From Gp13-AA77 sp036521995 (GTDB taxonomy: Bacteria > Acidobacteriota > Terriglobia > UBA7540): 64,000 nt of DNA. Location: positions 10,474-74,473 of the forward strand of contig DATDGR010000064.1 in NCBI GenBank assembly GCA_036521995.1, in the 5' to 3' direction. Below the pieces are notes generated by a model. The model made no database searches and was not told where the DNA came from. It saw nothing but the letters and a program-made list of their open reading frames with translations. Position numbers and translations under genes: made by a program. Numbering within the stretch: the stretch's first letter is position 1; each line of letters begins with the position of its first letter. Of this stretch, positions 8,892 to 18,559 are shown one piece after another.

Positions 8892-9689
8892 GTGCTTCGA
8901 TACCAGACATCCGCTTCGATGCTCCGAACTGCTGCGCTTGCCCTTCTATTCGGACTCTCAGCCGCAGGGTGCGCCTCTGCTCAGACACCGAATTTCTGCC
9001 TTTCTGATTCCAACCCAAGCACTACCATCCACAGCCTGCTCGGCACGACCTGCTCTGTGGGTACAACAACCAGCTACGTGACCTATACGTGGAATGCCGC
9101 CTCTGACAGCACTCCCGGCTACGTCTGCACGAGCGATTCCAACACAACCTGCCCAGCAGACACCGACATCAATGTGAGTATACTAGACAATGGTTGCAGC
9201 GGCGACGACGGCTACACGAACTATGAGACGTATGCGCTTCTTTTCGTCCAGAACAAGGCCTACCCCCTCAGCGTTAACAACAACGACCCCGGTGGCGTAG
9301 GGCACTGGATCGACATCAAGATTAACGGGTCCTTCCTCATCAGCGGAAACCAAGGCGGTACCCACCACAACTTTAACTGGCCCCATTTTAATTGTTTAGC
9401 GGGCCAGGCCAAGTTCGGAGTGGAGACCAATACAACGACAGTATATTGCGGCCAGTACTGCACAGGGAACGGAGTCAGCACCATTCGTTGCGACGCGAAC
9501 GCACCAGCAAGAGCGTGCTACGACGACAGAAATGCCTCCGACTATCAAGACAACTACGACGCGCCTTTCACGGGCGGCGACGCGACCACGTCGTACCCTT
9601 TCACAATCGAAATTAACGTGACTGCGCCTTCGGGCTCGGCCTCCAACAGCGCATTCATTTACTCGTTGGGAACGCACATCGTACCATAA
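8892..9689 (+). CDS. Cysteine-rich secreted protein of unknown function
   Basis: GTG 8892 is chosen because AAAGGAGGGAACC sits immediately upstream, an excellent Shine-Dalgarno at correct spacing. The protein has 265 aa. A signal segment (LRTAALALLFGLSAAGC) ends at a Cys and could be lipoprotein-type, although the box is loose. The mature region is rich in Asn, Thr, Cys and Asp. It has many evenly spread cysteines (for example CLSDSN, TTCSVG, YVCTSDSNTTCPADTD, YCGQYCTG), suggesting disulfide stabilisation outside the cytoplasm. No known domain was recognised. Low Lys/Arg content also fits a secreted protein. Confidence 0.65.
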   Translation: MLRYQTSASMLRTAALALLFGLSAAGCASAQTPNFCLSDSNPSTTIHSLLGTTCSVGTTTSYVTYTWNAASDSTPGYVCTSDSNTTCPADTDINVSILDNGCSGDDGYTNYETYALLFVQNKAYPLSVNNNDPGGVGHWIDIKINGSFLISGNQGGTHHNFNWPHFNCLAGQAKFGVETNTTTVYCGQYCTGNGVSTIRCDANAPARACYDDRNASDYQDNYDAPFTGGDATTSYPFTIEINVTAPSGSASNSAFIYSLGTHIVP

Positions 9690-9841
9690 CCGTTTCCCCT
9701 GGCAGGCTGTTGAAAGCGGCTCCACCGTTGCCCTCGACTTAGACCACGGACCACTGGGACGGCACACTAGAGGCACTGTTTTTGCGAGGTGGAATATTTG
9801 CCCACAACCAGACCACTCCGCTTGGAGAGAAAGAGGAGAAT

Positions 9842-11329
9842 ATGAGACGAAGGGCCATGACAGGCGCGGCGATTACACTCTTAATTGCCTTGTCGATTGC
9901 GGCGGGGATGCCCGCACAGGAGAAGCCGGAACAAACCGGCTCCGCTGTGAGGTTCAAGACATTATTTACCTTCGACAACAGCGACGGCGCAGCGCCAATG
10001 GGCGCGCTTGTGCAAGGCACCGACGGAAACCTGTATGGCACAACCGCGGCGGGAGGGCTCTATAACCAGGGGACAGTTTTCAAGATCACTCCCGGGGGCG
10101 TGCTGACCACCCTCTACAGCTTCTGCGCGCAAACCAATTGCCCGGACGGCAATGTCCCGGAGGCGGCCCTGAGTCTCGGGACTGATGGTAATTTTTACGG
10201 CACCACGTATTCGGGGGGAGCGCACGCAGACGCTTGTCAGGCGGGCTGCGGTGTGGTGTTCAAGATCACGCCGGCGGGGGCCATGACCACACTTTACAGC
10301 TTCTGCGCATTGCCGGGTTGCGCGGACGGCGCCGCTCCGGGTGCGCTGGTTCAAGGCAACGACGGCAATTTCTACGGAACCACGGAACAGGCAGGCAGCA
10401 ACCACTGCGTGAACGTGAATGGTTGCGGCACCGTCTTCAAGATCACGTCTACTGGTGCGCTCACCACGCTTTACCAGTTTACCGGTCAGGACGGGGGCGG
10501 TTACTACCCATCCGTTTTTGAGCAGCTCGTTCAGGGAACCGACGGGAACCTTTACGGCACCACTCCTTACGGAGGCTCCACCAACTGCTTCTTCGGCGGC
10601 TGCGGCACGGTCTTCAGGATCACGCCGGAAGGCGTACTGACCACCCTGTATAACTTCCAAGGGGGCGTCGGACAAAGCGTTAACCCCGGCGGGGAACTGA
10701 TTCAGGCTACCGATGGAAATTTCTACGGGACGGCGGGCGGGGGTTACTACAGTCCCGACTGCATCGAAGCTTGTGGAACAATCTTCAAAATGACCCCCGA
10801 AGGCGTTGGCACCACGCTCGTCAGTCTTCACAGTAACCAGGGTGACGGTCCTGTAGGGTTGGTTCAGGCCACGAATGGCAGCTTTTACGTCGTCACGGAC
10901 GCCGGCGGCCCCAGTAACAGCGGTACCATTTTTGAGTTGACGCCCGAAGGCGTGTTGACAGTACTGCACACCTTCAACTATCTCAACGCTGGCTCCTTCC
11001 CCTTTTCCGGTGTGGTTCAAGCTACCAATGGAAGCTTCTATGGGGACACCGAGAACGGGGGCACAATCTACAGCCTGTCTACAGGGCTCGGTCCGTTCGT
11101 AGAGTCAGTCCCGCCTGCGGGCAAGATCGGTACAACCGCCAAGATTCTGGGAACCAATCTGAAGTTCGCCACCGGCGTCGCGTTTAACGGCGTCGCCGCG
11201 AGCTTCACGGCAGAGTCCTCGACCTATATCGAGGCCACCGTCCCGGATGGTGCCACCACCGGCCTGATCGTTGTCACCTTGCCGACCGGCGCGCTCACTA
11301 GCAACGTGAGTTTTCAAGTGCTACCGTAA
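9842..11329 (+). CDS. GloVer-type tandem-repeat secreted protein with C-terminal IPT/TIG domain
   Basis: ATG 9842 follows AGAGGAGAAT, a good ribosome binding site; the product has 495 aa. A signal peptide (ITLLIALSIAAG) precedes about nine copies of a repeat built around GTDGNLYGTT.GG and GTVFKITP.G.LTTLYSF. This is the repeat of GloVer-containing choice-of-anchor proteins. The last 80 residues (VESVPPAGKIGTTAKILGTNL to VSFQVLP) resemble an IPT/TIG immunoglobulin-like domain. It is likely an extracellular or surface beta-propeller-like protein with unknown ligand. A second repeat protein lies at 48796-50088. Confidence 0.8.
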   Translation: MRRRAMTGAAITLLIALSIAAGMPAQEKPEQTGSAVRFKTLFTFDNSDGAAPMGALVQGTDGNLYGTTAAGGLYNQGTVFKITPGGVLTTLYSFCAQTNCPDGNVPEAALSLGTDGNFYGTTYSGGAHADACQAGCGVVFKITPAGAMTTLYSFCALPGCADGAAPGALVQGNDGNFYGTTEQAGSNHCVNVNGCGTVFKITSTGALTTLYQFTGQDGGGYYPSVFEQLVQGTDGNLYGTTPYGGSTNCFFGGCGTVFRITPEGVLTTLYNFQGGVGQSVNPGGELIQATDGNFYGTAGGGYYSPDCIEACGTIFKMTPEGVGTTLVSLHSNQGDGPVGLVQATNGSFYVVTDAGGPSNSGTIFELTPEGVLTVLHTFNYLNAGSFPFSGVVQATNGSFYGDTENGGTIYSLSTGLGPFVESVPPAGKIGTTAKILGTNLKFATGVAFNGVAASFTAESSTYIEATVPDGATTGLIVVTLPTGALTSNVSFQVLP

Positions 11330-11417
11330 GGAGGCGAGATGAGGAACGCGCAAGGAAGTTGCCGATGGTCCGCAGTGATGGTTGCTGCCATCTCGATGAT
11401 GCTGGTTTAGAGGAGCT

Positions 11418-12416
11418 ATGACGCTGGCGAAGGTGGCACAGCGCGCCGGGGTTTCAACCGCCACGGTATCGCGGGTCCTCAACAACCAGGGGATCGTTAA
11501 GGATTCCACGCGCAAGCGCGTCCTGAGCGTGGTCGAAACACTGAACTATTACCCCAACCTCCATGCCCGGTCCCTCGCGGGCGGCAAGAACAATACGATC
11601 GGATTGATCGTCTCGAACCTCAGCAACCCATTCTTTGTGGACGTCTTCCAGGCGATGGATGCGACGGCACGCGCTCACGGCTACGATGTCCTGGTCGAAC
11701 AAACTGATTACAAGGTGAATCAGCTGCGGGCGGGAGTGCGCTCTTTGCTGGGAAAGCGAGTGGTTGGACTGGCGATCATCGTCTCGGAGATGGAGGAGGG
11801 CCTCCTAGCGGAGATTCAGGCCAGCGAGCGGCCTACGCTTTTCTATGACGTCGGCGCGCCCGCCGAGAACTCGACCAACATCAGGGTGCGCTATGAACTG
11901 GGCACTCAACGCGCCGTGCAATACCTCTATTCGCTGGGACACCGGCGCATGGCGTTCGTTGGGCATCACAGCGCTCTCAACCCGCTGCAAGTCCGGAGAG
12001 AAGCCTTTCTCGGAGCGGTTGCCGGCTATGACGGCGCGGTTTCGTGGAAGATCGCCCTGGGACCTGATTCTCCGGCGGGAGGCGCGCAGGCCGTGGGCGA
12101 GCTTCTCCTCTCGGGCTTCAGGCCGACAGCCATTGTTTGCGTGAACGACTACATGGCAATCGGAGTGCTCAGTCAATTGAGGGTACATAACTACTCGGTA
12201 CCGGCAGATATTTCCGTGACCGGATTCGACAACATCTCGTTGTCGCAATTTACCAATCCCCCGCTCACCACGCTGAATATCCCCCGTGAAGCCATCGGCC
12301 AGATGGCAGCAAGAGCTTTGCTGCCTGACTGGGCCGGCATGCCGATTCCTCCGGAAGTGCTGCTTGAACCCGAGTTCGTTCTGCGCGAGTCCACTGGCCC
12401 CGCGCTGGTTTCGTAA
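11418..12416 (+). CDS. LacI-family transcriptional regulator
   Basis: The 332-aa protein starts at ATG with AGAGGAGCT upstream. The N-terminal LacI helix-turn-helix is textbook (TLAKVAQRAGVSTATVSRVLNN, residues 2-23), followed by the hinge region (YYPNLHARSLAGGK). The periplasmic-binding-protein-like sensor domain begins TIGLIVSNLSNPFF and includes GHRRMAFVG and VTGFDNISLS. It probably senses a sugar or related small molecule. A site matching the LacI/CcpA consensus lies in the promoter of the TonB-dependent receptor at 18.6-22.3 kb, a plausible target; this pairing is inference. Confidence 0.9.
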   Translation: MTLAKVAQRAGVSTATVSRVLNNQGIVKDSTRKRVLSVVETLNYYPNLHARSLAGGKNNTIGLIVSNLSNPFFVDVFQAMDATARAHGYDVLVEQTDYKVNQLRAGVRSLLGKRVVGLAIIVSEMEEGLLAEIQASERPTLFYDVGAPAENSTNIRVRYELGTQRAVQYLYSLGHRRMAFVGHHSALNPLQVRREAFLGAVAGYDGAVSWKIALGPDSPAGGAQAVGELLLSGFRPTAIVCVNDYMAIGVLSQLRVHNYSVPADISVTGFDNISLSQFTNPPLTTLNIPREAIGQMAARALLPDWAGMPIPPEVLLEPEFVLRESTGPALVS

Positions 12417-12601
12417 CCTCGAGAAACATGCCAATTGAGACTCACCTGCAGCCGCGTTGGCCAAGATGATCGCTCGTACTTAGCAACCTTCTCCTGCGCC
12501 ATCCTCCGTACGCGCTTCGTATGTTAGACTGAGAGTGGGGTCGTTCGTCCATGAATGATCTTCTTTTAATCTCCCAGGGCGGCGGCACTCATAGGGACAA
12601 C

Positions 12602-15316
12602 ATGAGGCGCCGACGCGGCTGGCCTCGAACGACCTTCATCGGTTCTATTCTTCTTCTGTTTGCTTCCTGCGGTTCATCCCTATGCTTTCCGTCCGGGCCC
12701 GGTACGAAAGCGGCTGCAGATCCTTACAGTCAAGGAGTCGCGCTACTGGCACAGCAGAAGTGGAAGGAAGCGGCGGCTGAATTCCAGCGAGCTATCCTCG
12801 ATAACTCCAAGAACAGTCAAGCTTACGGTGGGTTGGGCGTAGCGCTCACCAGATTGGGAGATCCCAAGGACGCCGAGGCGGCTTTCAATGAGGTCGTTCG
12901 CCTCGACCCCAATAACGCGCAAGCCCATTATTATCTTGGCCTTATCGCCGCCGAATCGCAGGACTTGGAGGTTGCTACAGGAGAGTTGAAGGCTGCCGTC
13001 GAATCCAAGCCTGATTTTGAGGAAGCGCGTCTGGCACTGGCGCTCGCCATGGAGGAAAGCGGCCAGATCAAGGACGCTATCAACGAATACCAAACTGTTC
13101 TGAAACGGAATCCCAAGTCTGCCGAGGCCTACAACGGTCTCGGGAACGCCTATGTTCAGAACAATGAAATATCCAATGGTATCGAAGAATATCGAAAAGC
13201 GGTTCAATTGAAGCCGGACTATTTCCGCGCTTACAACAACCTGGGTTCAACTCTGGCTAGTGTGGGGGATTTCAACGCAGGCTACGCCGCGATTCAGAAG
13301 GCCTTGGCCCTGCGTCCGGCGAGCTTCGAGGCCCATCTCAACATGGGCGTTGTGCTGCGCGCCAAAGGAGATCCAAAGGGCGCGATAGTACAGTTCGAGC
13401 GAGTTCTGGCACTCCATCCGCCAGACGCCGTCGTCTCTCGGACCGAGTACGAGATGGCGCAGACTTACCAGCAGATTGGTAACTTCGAGAAGGCGATGCA
13501 ATGCCTTGAAGGCGCACTTCGCTTGGCACCGCAAATGGGCGAAGCCTACTACTCGCTGGGCTCGGTCCTGAAGCAGCTTGCCTCTTCCAAATCACCGCAG
13601 GCTTCCCCCGCGCCTGCCAATCCAGACGCGCAAAGGTTTTGCGACCAGGCAGCTGGGAAGCTTGCCAACGGAGACTTGGACGGAGCTGCCCAAGCGGTTG
13701 GGGCGGCTTTGCGGGCCGACCCCAGCTACGCGAGGGCCCACAACCTGCTCGGGTTCATCCTCGGCCAGCAAGGCAAGCTGCCCGAAGCTATCAAGGAACT
13801 AAGTCAAGCAGTGGCGCTGGACCCCCAATCCTCCGGGGCGCACTATAATTTGGGCGTTGCCTTGTGGTATGGGGGCCAGAGAACTGAGGCCGTCACCCAA
13901 TTGACGGAGGCGGTCAAACTGGATCCAGCTTCGGGCTCGGCCCACGCATTTCTGGGCATGAGCCTCAAGGATCTTGGCGACAATGAGCTTGCTCTGGACA
14001 GCTTGGCCTGCGCGCTGGCTCTCGACGCGAATGACTTCCCTGCGTATATGGATCAGGCAGTCGTCCTACTGAAGATGCATAAGCTAGGTCCGGCTCTTCA
14101 TCAATTCGAAGCGGCTCTCCGGCTAGACACGCATGCCGTGGAGGGCCAACCTGATTTGGCGGAACCAATCTCCCAGCTCCAACAGGTGGCCCAGGGGAAG
14201 GACGACGTCCCGGAGGTGCATTTCGTGCTCGGCCGCCTGCTTGGCTTGGAGGGCGCCAACAAAGAGGCAGTGATTCAAGAGTTCCAAGCTGCGATTCGAG
14301 AGGCGCCCGATTTCCCGGAGGCCCATCACGCTCTGGGGTTAGTCTACGTGCAATCCGATCAGGGCAATCAAGCCATCGCAGAATTCCGGAAGGCCATCCA
14401 GGAGAAACCCGACGACGCAGAAGCTCATGGCGATCTTGGCGCCGTGCTGACTGAAGCCGACCTCGACGGCGCCGTCAAAGAATTGCAAACTGCTATCAAA
14501 CTCGACCCCACCATGTTCAGCGCTCACTACAATCTGTCCGTCGCCTATGGTCGCCAGGGAAACGTCGAGCAGGAGATCGCAGAACTCCGCAAAGTGGTGG
14601 CGATGAACCCTCAGGTTGCGGATGCGCAGTACACCCTCGGCAAACTGCTGGTTGACCAGAAGAATCTGCCGGAGGCGGTTCAGCACCTCCGTGAGGCCGT
14701 GAAACTTGATCCTCAAAGGGGCGATGCCTACTACCAGCTGGGCTTGGCCCTGGGACGCATGGGCCAAACCGAGGAAGCGGACAGGCAGTTCCAACTTGCG
14801 CAGAAGTTCACCGCTAACAAAACGAAAACGCAATTTGCGGATACCCAGTTCAGTCAAGCGGAAGAAGAATTAGCCACGGGCAAGACGGACGCGGCCGTTG
14901 AACATTTCCGGAACGTCGTCCGGTTGGAGCCCGACTCAGCGAGCGTCCATAAGGAGCTCGGAGAGGCCTTGCTCAAGAAGGGGGACGCGGACGGGGCCGT
15001 TCGCGAATGGCGCGAGGCTGTACGCTTAGAGCCTGGCGATTCTGAGGTACGCTACGCCTTGGCGAAGCTCTTACTTGAGGAAGCTGACCTCGATGGGTCC
15101 ATCCAGCAGTTCGAGGAAGCCATTCGCTTGCGCCCGTCATGGCCAGAAGCTTACAACTACTTGGGGATAGCACTCGCCCGAAAGGGCGAGACGAAAAAGG
15201 CCGTTACAACATTTCAGCAAGCTCTCAAACTCAATCCCCAATATGTCGAAGCCCAGGAAAACCTGACCGCGACCCTCAAGCAGGCCAACGCGCCGAAAGG
15301 GACCGCGCAGCATTAG
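12602..15316 (+). CDS. Large exported TPR-repeat protein
   Basis: This protein of about 904 aa consists almost wholly of TPR units (around twenty). Typical units are AYGGLGVALTRLGDPKDAEAAF, AHYYLGLIAAESQDLEVA and AYNYLGIALARKGETKKAV. The N-terminus (RRRRGWPRTTFIGSILLLFASC) is a basic plus hydrophobic export signal ending in a Cys. ATG 12602 gives that signal; ATG 12551 would add 17 residues and has no better ribosome binding site. No enzymatic domain is visible. It is likely an envelope protein-interaction scaffold, followed in tandem by another TPR gene and the UnbV-type gene. Confidence 0.75.
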   Translation: MRRRRGWPRTTFIGSILLLFASCGSSLCFPSGPGTKAAADPYSQGVALLAQQKWKEAAAEFQRAILDNSKNSQAYGGLGVALTRLGDPKDAEAAFNEVVRLDPNNAQAHYYLGLIAAESQDLEVATGELKAAVESKPDFEEARLALALAMEESGQIKDAINEYQTVLKRNPKSAEAYNGLGNAYVQNNEISNGIEEYRKAVQLKPDYFRAYNNLGSTLASVGDFNAGYAAIQKALALRPASFEAHLNMGVVLRAKGDPKGAIVQFERVLALHPPDAVVSRTEYEMAQTYQQIGNFEKAMQCLEGALRLAPQMGEAYYSLGSVLKQLASSKSPQASPAPANPDAQRFCDQAAGKLANGDLDGAAQAVGAALRADPSYARAHNLLGFILGQQGKLPEAIKELSQAVALDPQSSGAHYNLGVALWYGGQRTEAVTQLTEAVKLDPASGSAHAFLGMSLKDLGDNELALDSLACALALDANDFPAYMDQAVVLLKMHKLGPALHQFEAALRLDTHAVEGQPDLAEPISQLQQVAQGKDDVPEVHFVLGRLLGLEGANKEAVIQEFQAAIREAPDFPEAHHALGLVYVQSDQGNQAIAEFRKAIQEKPDDAEAHGDLGAVLTEADLDGAVKELQTAIKLDPTMFSAHYNLSVAYGRQGNVEQEIAELRKVVAMNPQVADAQYTLGKLLVDQKNLPEAVQHLREAVKLDPQRGDAYYQLGLALGRMGQTEEADRQFQLAQKFTANKTKTQFADTQFSQAEEELATGKTDAAVEHFRNVVRLEPDSASVHKELGEALLKKGDADGAVREWREAVRLEPGDSEVRYALAKLLLEEADLDGSIQQFEEAIRLRPSWPEAYNYLGIALARKGETKKAVTTFQQALKLNPQYVEAQENLTATLKQANAPKGTAQH

Positions 15317-15380
15317 GTCGGACCACGAGCGAAGAGAATGGCGAAGGTGGGAACTGTCAGGGTAAGGGGAAGCAGCCGGC

Positions 15381-16505
15381 ATGAACCCTAACAGGGTGGC
15401 TTTGGCAGCTAAGCGGCGCCGTGCGGGGTCATACGCCTTACGGTGGGTTGGCTGGATTGCTGGTCTCCTGCTTACCCTTGCGGTCGCTCCGCCCTATCTC
15501 GGCTCTCAGGAGGATGGGTCCTATCCGGATAAGGGCGCAAGTGACCTCACTGCGCGCGTTCCTAACAACCCGGTTCAAACTGTCGACGCGGATGCCCTTA
15601 AGTTACTGGAGCCATTAGAGAGCCTAATCCAGCAGAGCCAATATCAACAAGCCACCCAGGGCCTGGAGCTTTACCTTCACGATCACGACAGCTCGGCCAG
15701 GGGGCACTATGATCTTGGCTACGTCTTTTTCCGCACCCACCAGGTCGGAGGTGCTGTCCGCGAGCTCTCCAGATCGCTGCAGCTTAACGACAAGGACGCC
15801 CAGGCACACAAGATCCTCGGATTGGTCTGCACCTTCGTAGGCCGCTATGATTTGGCGGAAACGGAACTGCAGGCTGCAGCACAACTGGAACCGGATTCGT
15901 CTGAGATTCACTATTTCCTCGGTCGAATTTATTACACGAGGCAGGTTTTCCCGATGGCCTTGAAGGAATTCCAGACCGCGATCCAGTTGAATCCGGCCTA
16001 CATGAAAGCGTACGGCAATCTTGGCCTGGTGATGGAAGTGTTGGGGAAAGATGATGAGGCGGTTCGCGACTACACCACCGCCGCCCAGATCAACGAAGCG
16101 CGGCATCTCAAGTCGCCTTGGCCTTTTGAATTTCTCAGCGCGCACTATAATCGCACTCGAGAGCCCGCCCTGGCGATTGAGTATGCACAAAAAGCTCTCC
16201 AGATAGACCCGAAATGCGATCTAGCCTACTACGATCTCGCCAAGGCGTTCGAGAGCCAGGGCGACTGGCAGAAGGCCATGGATGGAGTTCAAAAGGCCAT
16301 CGCCATTAATTCCAGCACACCCGAGTATTTCTACCTTCTGAGTACGGCTCTGCGGAAGCTCGGCAAAGTCCCGGAAAGTGAGGCGGCTCTCAAGCGATTC
16401 GAGCAAATCCACGACGACCAGAATGCCATGGCGAAAGAGTGGCGAGACGCCAGCCACCAACCCAATCTTCCCAAGACCCCGATACAACCGGATGATGAGC
16501 ACTAA
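15381..16505 (+). CDS. Exported TPR-repeat protein
   Basis: The 374-aa protein has an N-terminal signal or membrane anchor (ALRWVGWIAGLLLTLAVAPP). About six TPR units start near residue 80 (LIQQSQYQQATQGLELYLHDHD, GGAVRELSRSLQLNDKDAQAHKILG, YYDLAKAFESQGDWQKAMDGVQKAI). Its stop overlaps the start of the downstream FG-GAP/UnbV gene, so the two are translationally linked and probably act together. Confidence 0.75.
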   Translation: MNPNRVALAAKRRRAGSYALRWVGWIAGLLLTLAVAPPYLGSQEDGSYPDKGASDLTARVPNNPVQTVDADALKLLEPLESLIQQSQYQQATQGLELYLHDHDSSARGHYDLGYVFFRTHQVGGAVRELSRSLQLNDKDAQAHKILGLVCTFVGRYDLAETELQAAAQLEPDSSEIHYFLGRIYYTRQVFPMALKEFQTAIQLNPAYMKAYGNLGLVMEVLGKDDEAVRDYTTAAQINEARHLKSPWPFEFLSAHYNRTREPALAIEYAQKALQIDPKCDLAYYDLAKAFESQGDWQKAMDGVQKAIAINSSTPEYFYLLSTALRKLGKVPESEAALKRFEQIHDDQNAMAKEWRDASHQPNLPKTPIQPDDEH

Positions 16506-18357
16506 ATCCCCGAGCGGCCTTGGGATGTCGCGGCGCCAATTCCTAAGGATTCTGAGGCGCTTGGGCGCGCTAGTGCCGGCGTCCATTCTGCTCCCCGAAG
16601 CTCAGAGCGCCGTCACTGATCAAGGGCCAAAGGTGCGAAGGTCTCCCCCGGAGCCTTCGACAGCCACGTTGGGATTTCGCCTCACGGACGTAGCTGTGCA
16701 GGCAGGACTCGGCCACGCCACCAACGTTACGGGCGAGAAGATGAAGAAGCGTTTTCTCCTCGAGGAAATGGGATGTGGCACGGCGTTCTTTGACTACGAC
16801 AGCGATGGTTGGGTGGACATTTTCATGGTGAATGGAACAGCATTTGAGGTGCCTTCCGGCCCACCGCCCTGCAACTTCCTCTTCCACAACAATCGCGATG
16901 GAACTTTCACCGATGTCACCCGCAACGCGGGCTTAGTCCGCACTGGTTGGGGGCAGGGCTGCTGCGTGGGTGATTACGACAACGATGGCTTCGACGATCT
17001 ATTCGTCACCTACTGGGGCCAAAACGTTCTCTATCACAACAACGGCGATGGCACCTTCACAGATGTTACCGAGAAGGCAGGTCTTATCCAGCCCGGTCCG
17101 CATCCCAGGTGGAATGTTGCTTGCTGTTTCCTGGACTACGACCTCGATGGACACCTCGATCTGTTCGTGGCGAACTATGTGAACTTCGACCCCACCATTG
17201 TTCCCGCGCCGGGTGCCGATCCACTCTGTAAGTATTACGGCGTCTCCGTTGCTTGCGGGCCTCAAGGTTTGGGCGGCGGAACGAATATTCTTTACCACAA
17301 CCGGGGAGATGGCACCTTTGAGGATGTCTCAGAAGCATCGGGCGTGACTAATCCCCGCGGGCTGCCGGACCCTTATGTTGTCCGCGACAACTGGATTCCT
17401 GCGGGCTCCTATGGGATGGGGGCGGCGGCGGCCGATTTCGATAACGACGGTTGGCCTGACATTTACGTGGCGTGCGACGAGGCGCGGAGCCTCTTATATC
17501 ACAATAACCACAACGGAACGTTCACGGAAATCGGTACGCCCGCTGGCTGCGCGCTCAGTCCGAGTGGAGGTACCCAGGGCGGGATGGGAGTCGCGGTAGG
17601 AGACTACGACTGCGATGGCTGGCTCGATATACTAAAACCCAATTTCGCCGGCGAAAACGTCAGCCTCTATCACAACAATCGGGATGGTACTTTTTACGAC
17701 GCAGTCTATCAGTCTGGCCTTGGGTCGGCCACGGCAAATGTCGGTTGGGGAGCGGGGTTCCAAGACTTCGACAATGACGGATGGCGTGACATCTTCATCT
17801 CTACCGGACACGTTTACCCGGAGATTTCGGGCCATGGCCTCATGGCAAACTACGCGTCACCCCCAGTCGTTTACCGGAATACGGGGAACGGAAAATTCGA
17901 GAACGTCGCGTCACGGGCCGGGCCTGGTGCGACCCAACCTCATACCAGCCGAGGCTGTGCCTTCGGCGACTACGATAACGACGGCGACGTGGACGTCGTC
18001 GTTATCAACATGAACGAGCCTCCTTCGCTGCTGCGCAATGATTGCGCGACGGGACACAACTGGATCAAAATCAAGTGTGTCGGAGTCAAGTCCAATCGAA
18101 GCGCAATTGGAGCACGCGTCAAAATTGTAACCGGGGATCACGCCCAGATCGACGAGGTCATGAGCGGCGCCAGCTACCTCTCCCAAAACGATTTTCGCCT
18201 CCATTTCGGGCTCGGCAACGCGAGACAGGCGGACTCCATCGAAATTCGCTGGCCCTCGGGCCTTACGGAGCGGTTCCAGAAGGTCGAAGCCAATCAACTC
18301 CTCCACATCCAAGAAGGCCAGGGGATTGTTCGGAAGGAAAAGCTCTCCAGAAGGTAG
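16495..18357 (+). CDS. FG-GAP/VCBS repeat protein with C-terminal ASPIC/UnbV domain
   Basis: The protein of about 620 aa starts at ATG 16495 (or 16492), overlapping the upstream TPR gene by about 11 bases. A twin-arginine-like signal (SRRQFLRILRRLGALVPASILLP) suggests Tat export. Six to seven FG-GAP repeats follow, each with a calcium-type loop (DYDSDGWVDIF, DYDNDGFDDLF, DYDLDGHLDLF, DFDNDGWPDIY, DYDNDGDVDVV). The C-terminus (SNRSAIGARVKIVTGD to DSIEIRWPSGLTERF) is a clear ASPIC/UnbV domain. Such CRTAC1-like proteins are common in Acidobacteriota. A surface beta-propeller binding role is likely; the ligand is unknown. Confidence 0.88.
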   Translation: MSTKSPSGLGMSRRQFLRILRRLGALVPASILLPEAQSAVTDQGPKVRRSPPEPSTATLGFRLTDVAVQAGLGHATNVTGEKMKKRFLLEEMGCGTAFFDYDSDGWVDIFMVNGTAFEVPSGPPPCNFLFHNNRDGTFTDVTRNAGLVRTGWGQGCCVGDYDNDGFDDLFVTYWGQNVLYHNNGDGTFTDVTEKAGLIQPGPHPRWNVACCFLDYDLDGHLDLFVANYVNFDPTIVPAPGADPLCKYYGVSVACGPQGLGGGTNILYHNRGDGTFEDVSEASGVTNPRGLPDPYVVRDNWIPAGSYGMGAAAADFDNDGWPDIYVACDEARSLLYHNNHNGTFTEIGTPAGCALSPSGGTQGGMGVAVGDYDCDGWLDILKPNFAGENVSLYHNNRDGTFYDAVYQSGLGSATANVGWGAGFQDFDNDGWRDIFISTGHVYPEISGHGLMANYASPPVVYRNTGNGKFENVASRAGPGATQPHTSRGCAFGDYDNDGDVDVVVINMNEPPSLLRNDCATGHNWIKIKCVGVKSNRSAIGARVKIVTGDHAQIDEVMSGASYLSQNDFRLHFGLGNARQADSIEIRWPSGLTERFQKVEANQLLHIQEGQGIVRKEKLSRR

Positions 18358-18504
18358 TGTCCCGAGTCAGAGATTTCGTGGTGAGTACCTTCCCGTTTTG
18401 CCGGCCACTCAACGTGCAAAGGGCGGGCGCCCTGCCCGCGCACCACGTCAGGAGGGTAGCGCTTGTCGGGCAAGGTCCAGCCTCAGGACGTCCGCCACAA
18501 AAAG

Positions 18505-18536
18505 CGATGGCCGGTCCGTTCAAGGACCGGCCATCG
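18505..18536 (-). terminator. Rho-independent terminator of the TonB-dependent receptor gene
   Basis: A perfect 13-base stem (CGATGGCCGGTCC paired with its complement) has a six-base loop. On the minus strand it is followed by GCTTTTTG. It lies 24 bases beyond the stop of the minus-strand receptor gene. No T-run follows on the plus strand, so it acts mainly for the receptor transcript. Confidence 0.75.
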
Positions 18537-18559
18537 GAGGGAGAGGGGAAAAATCAGCC

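Noticed and set aside
9962..11020. Minus-strand open frame opposite the first GloVer gene
   Set aside because: A shadow of the repeat gene: it repeats with the same period and has no start signal.
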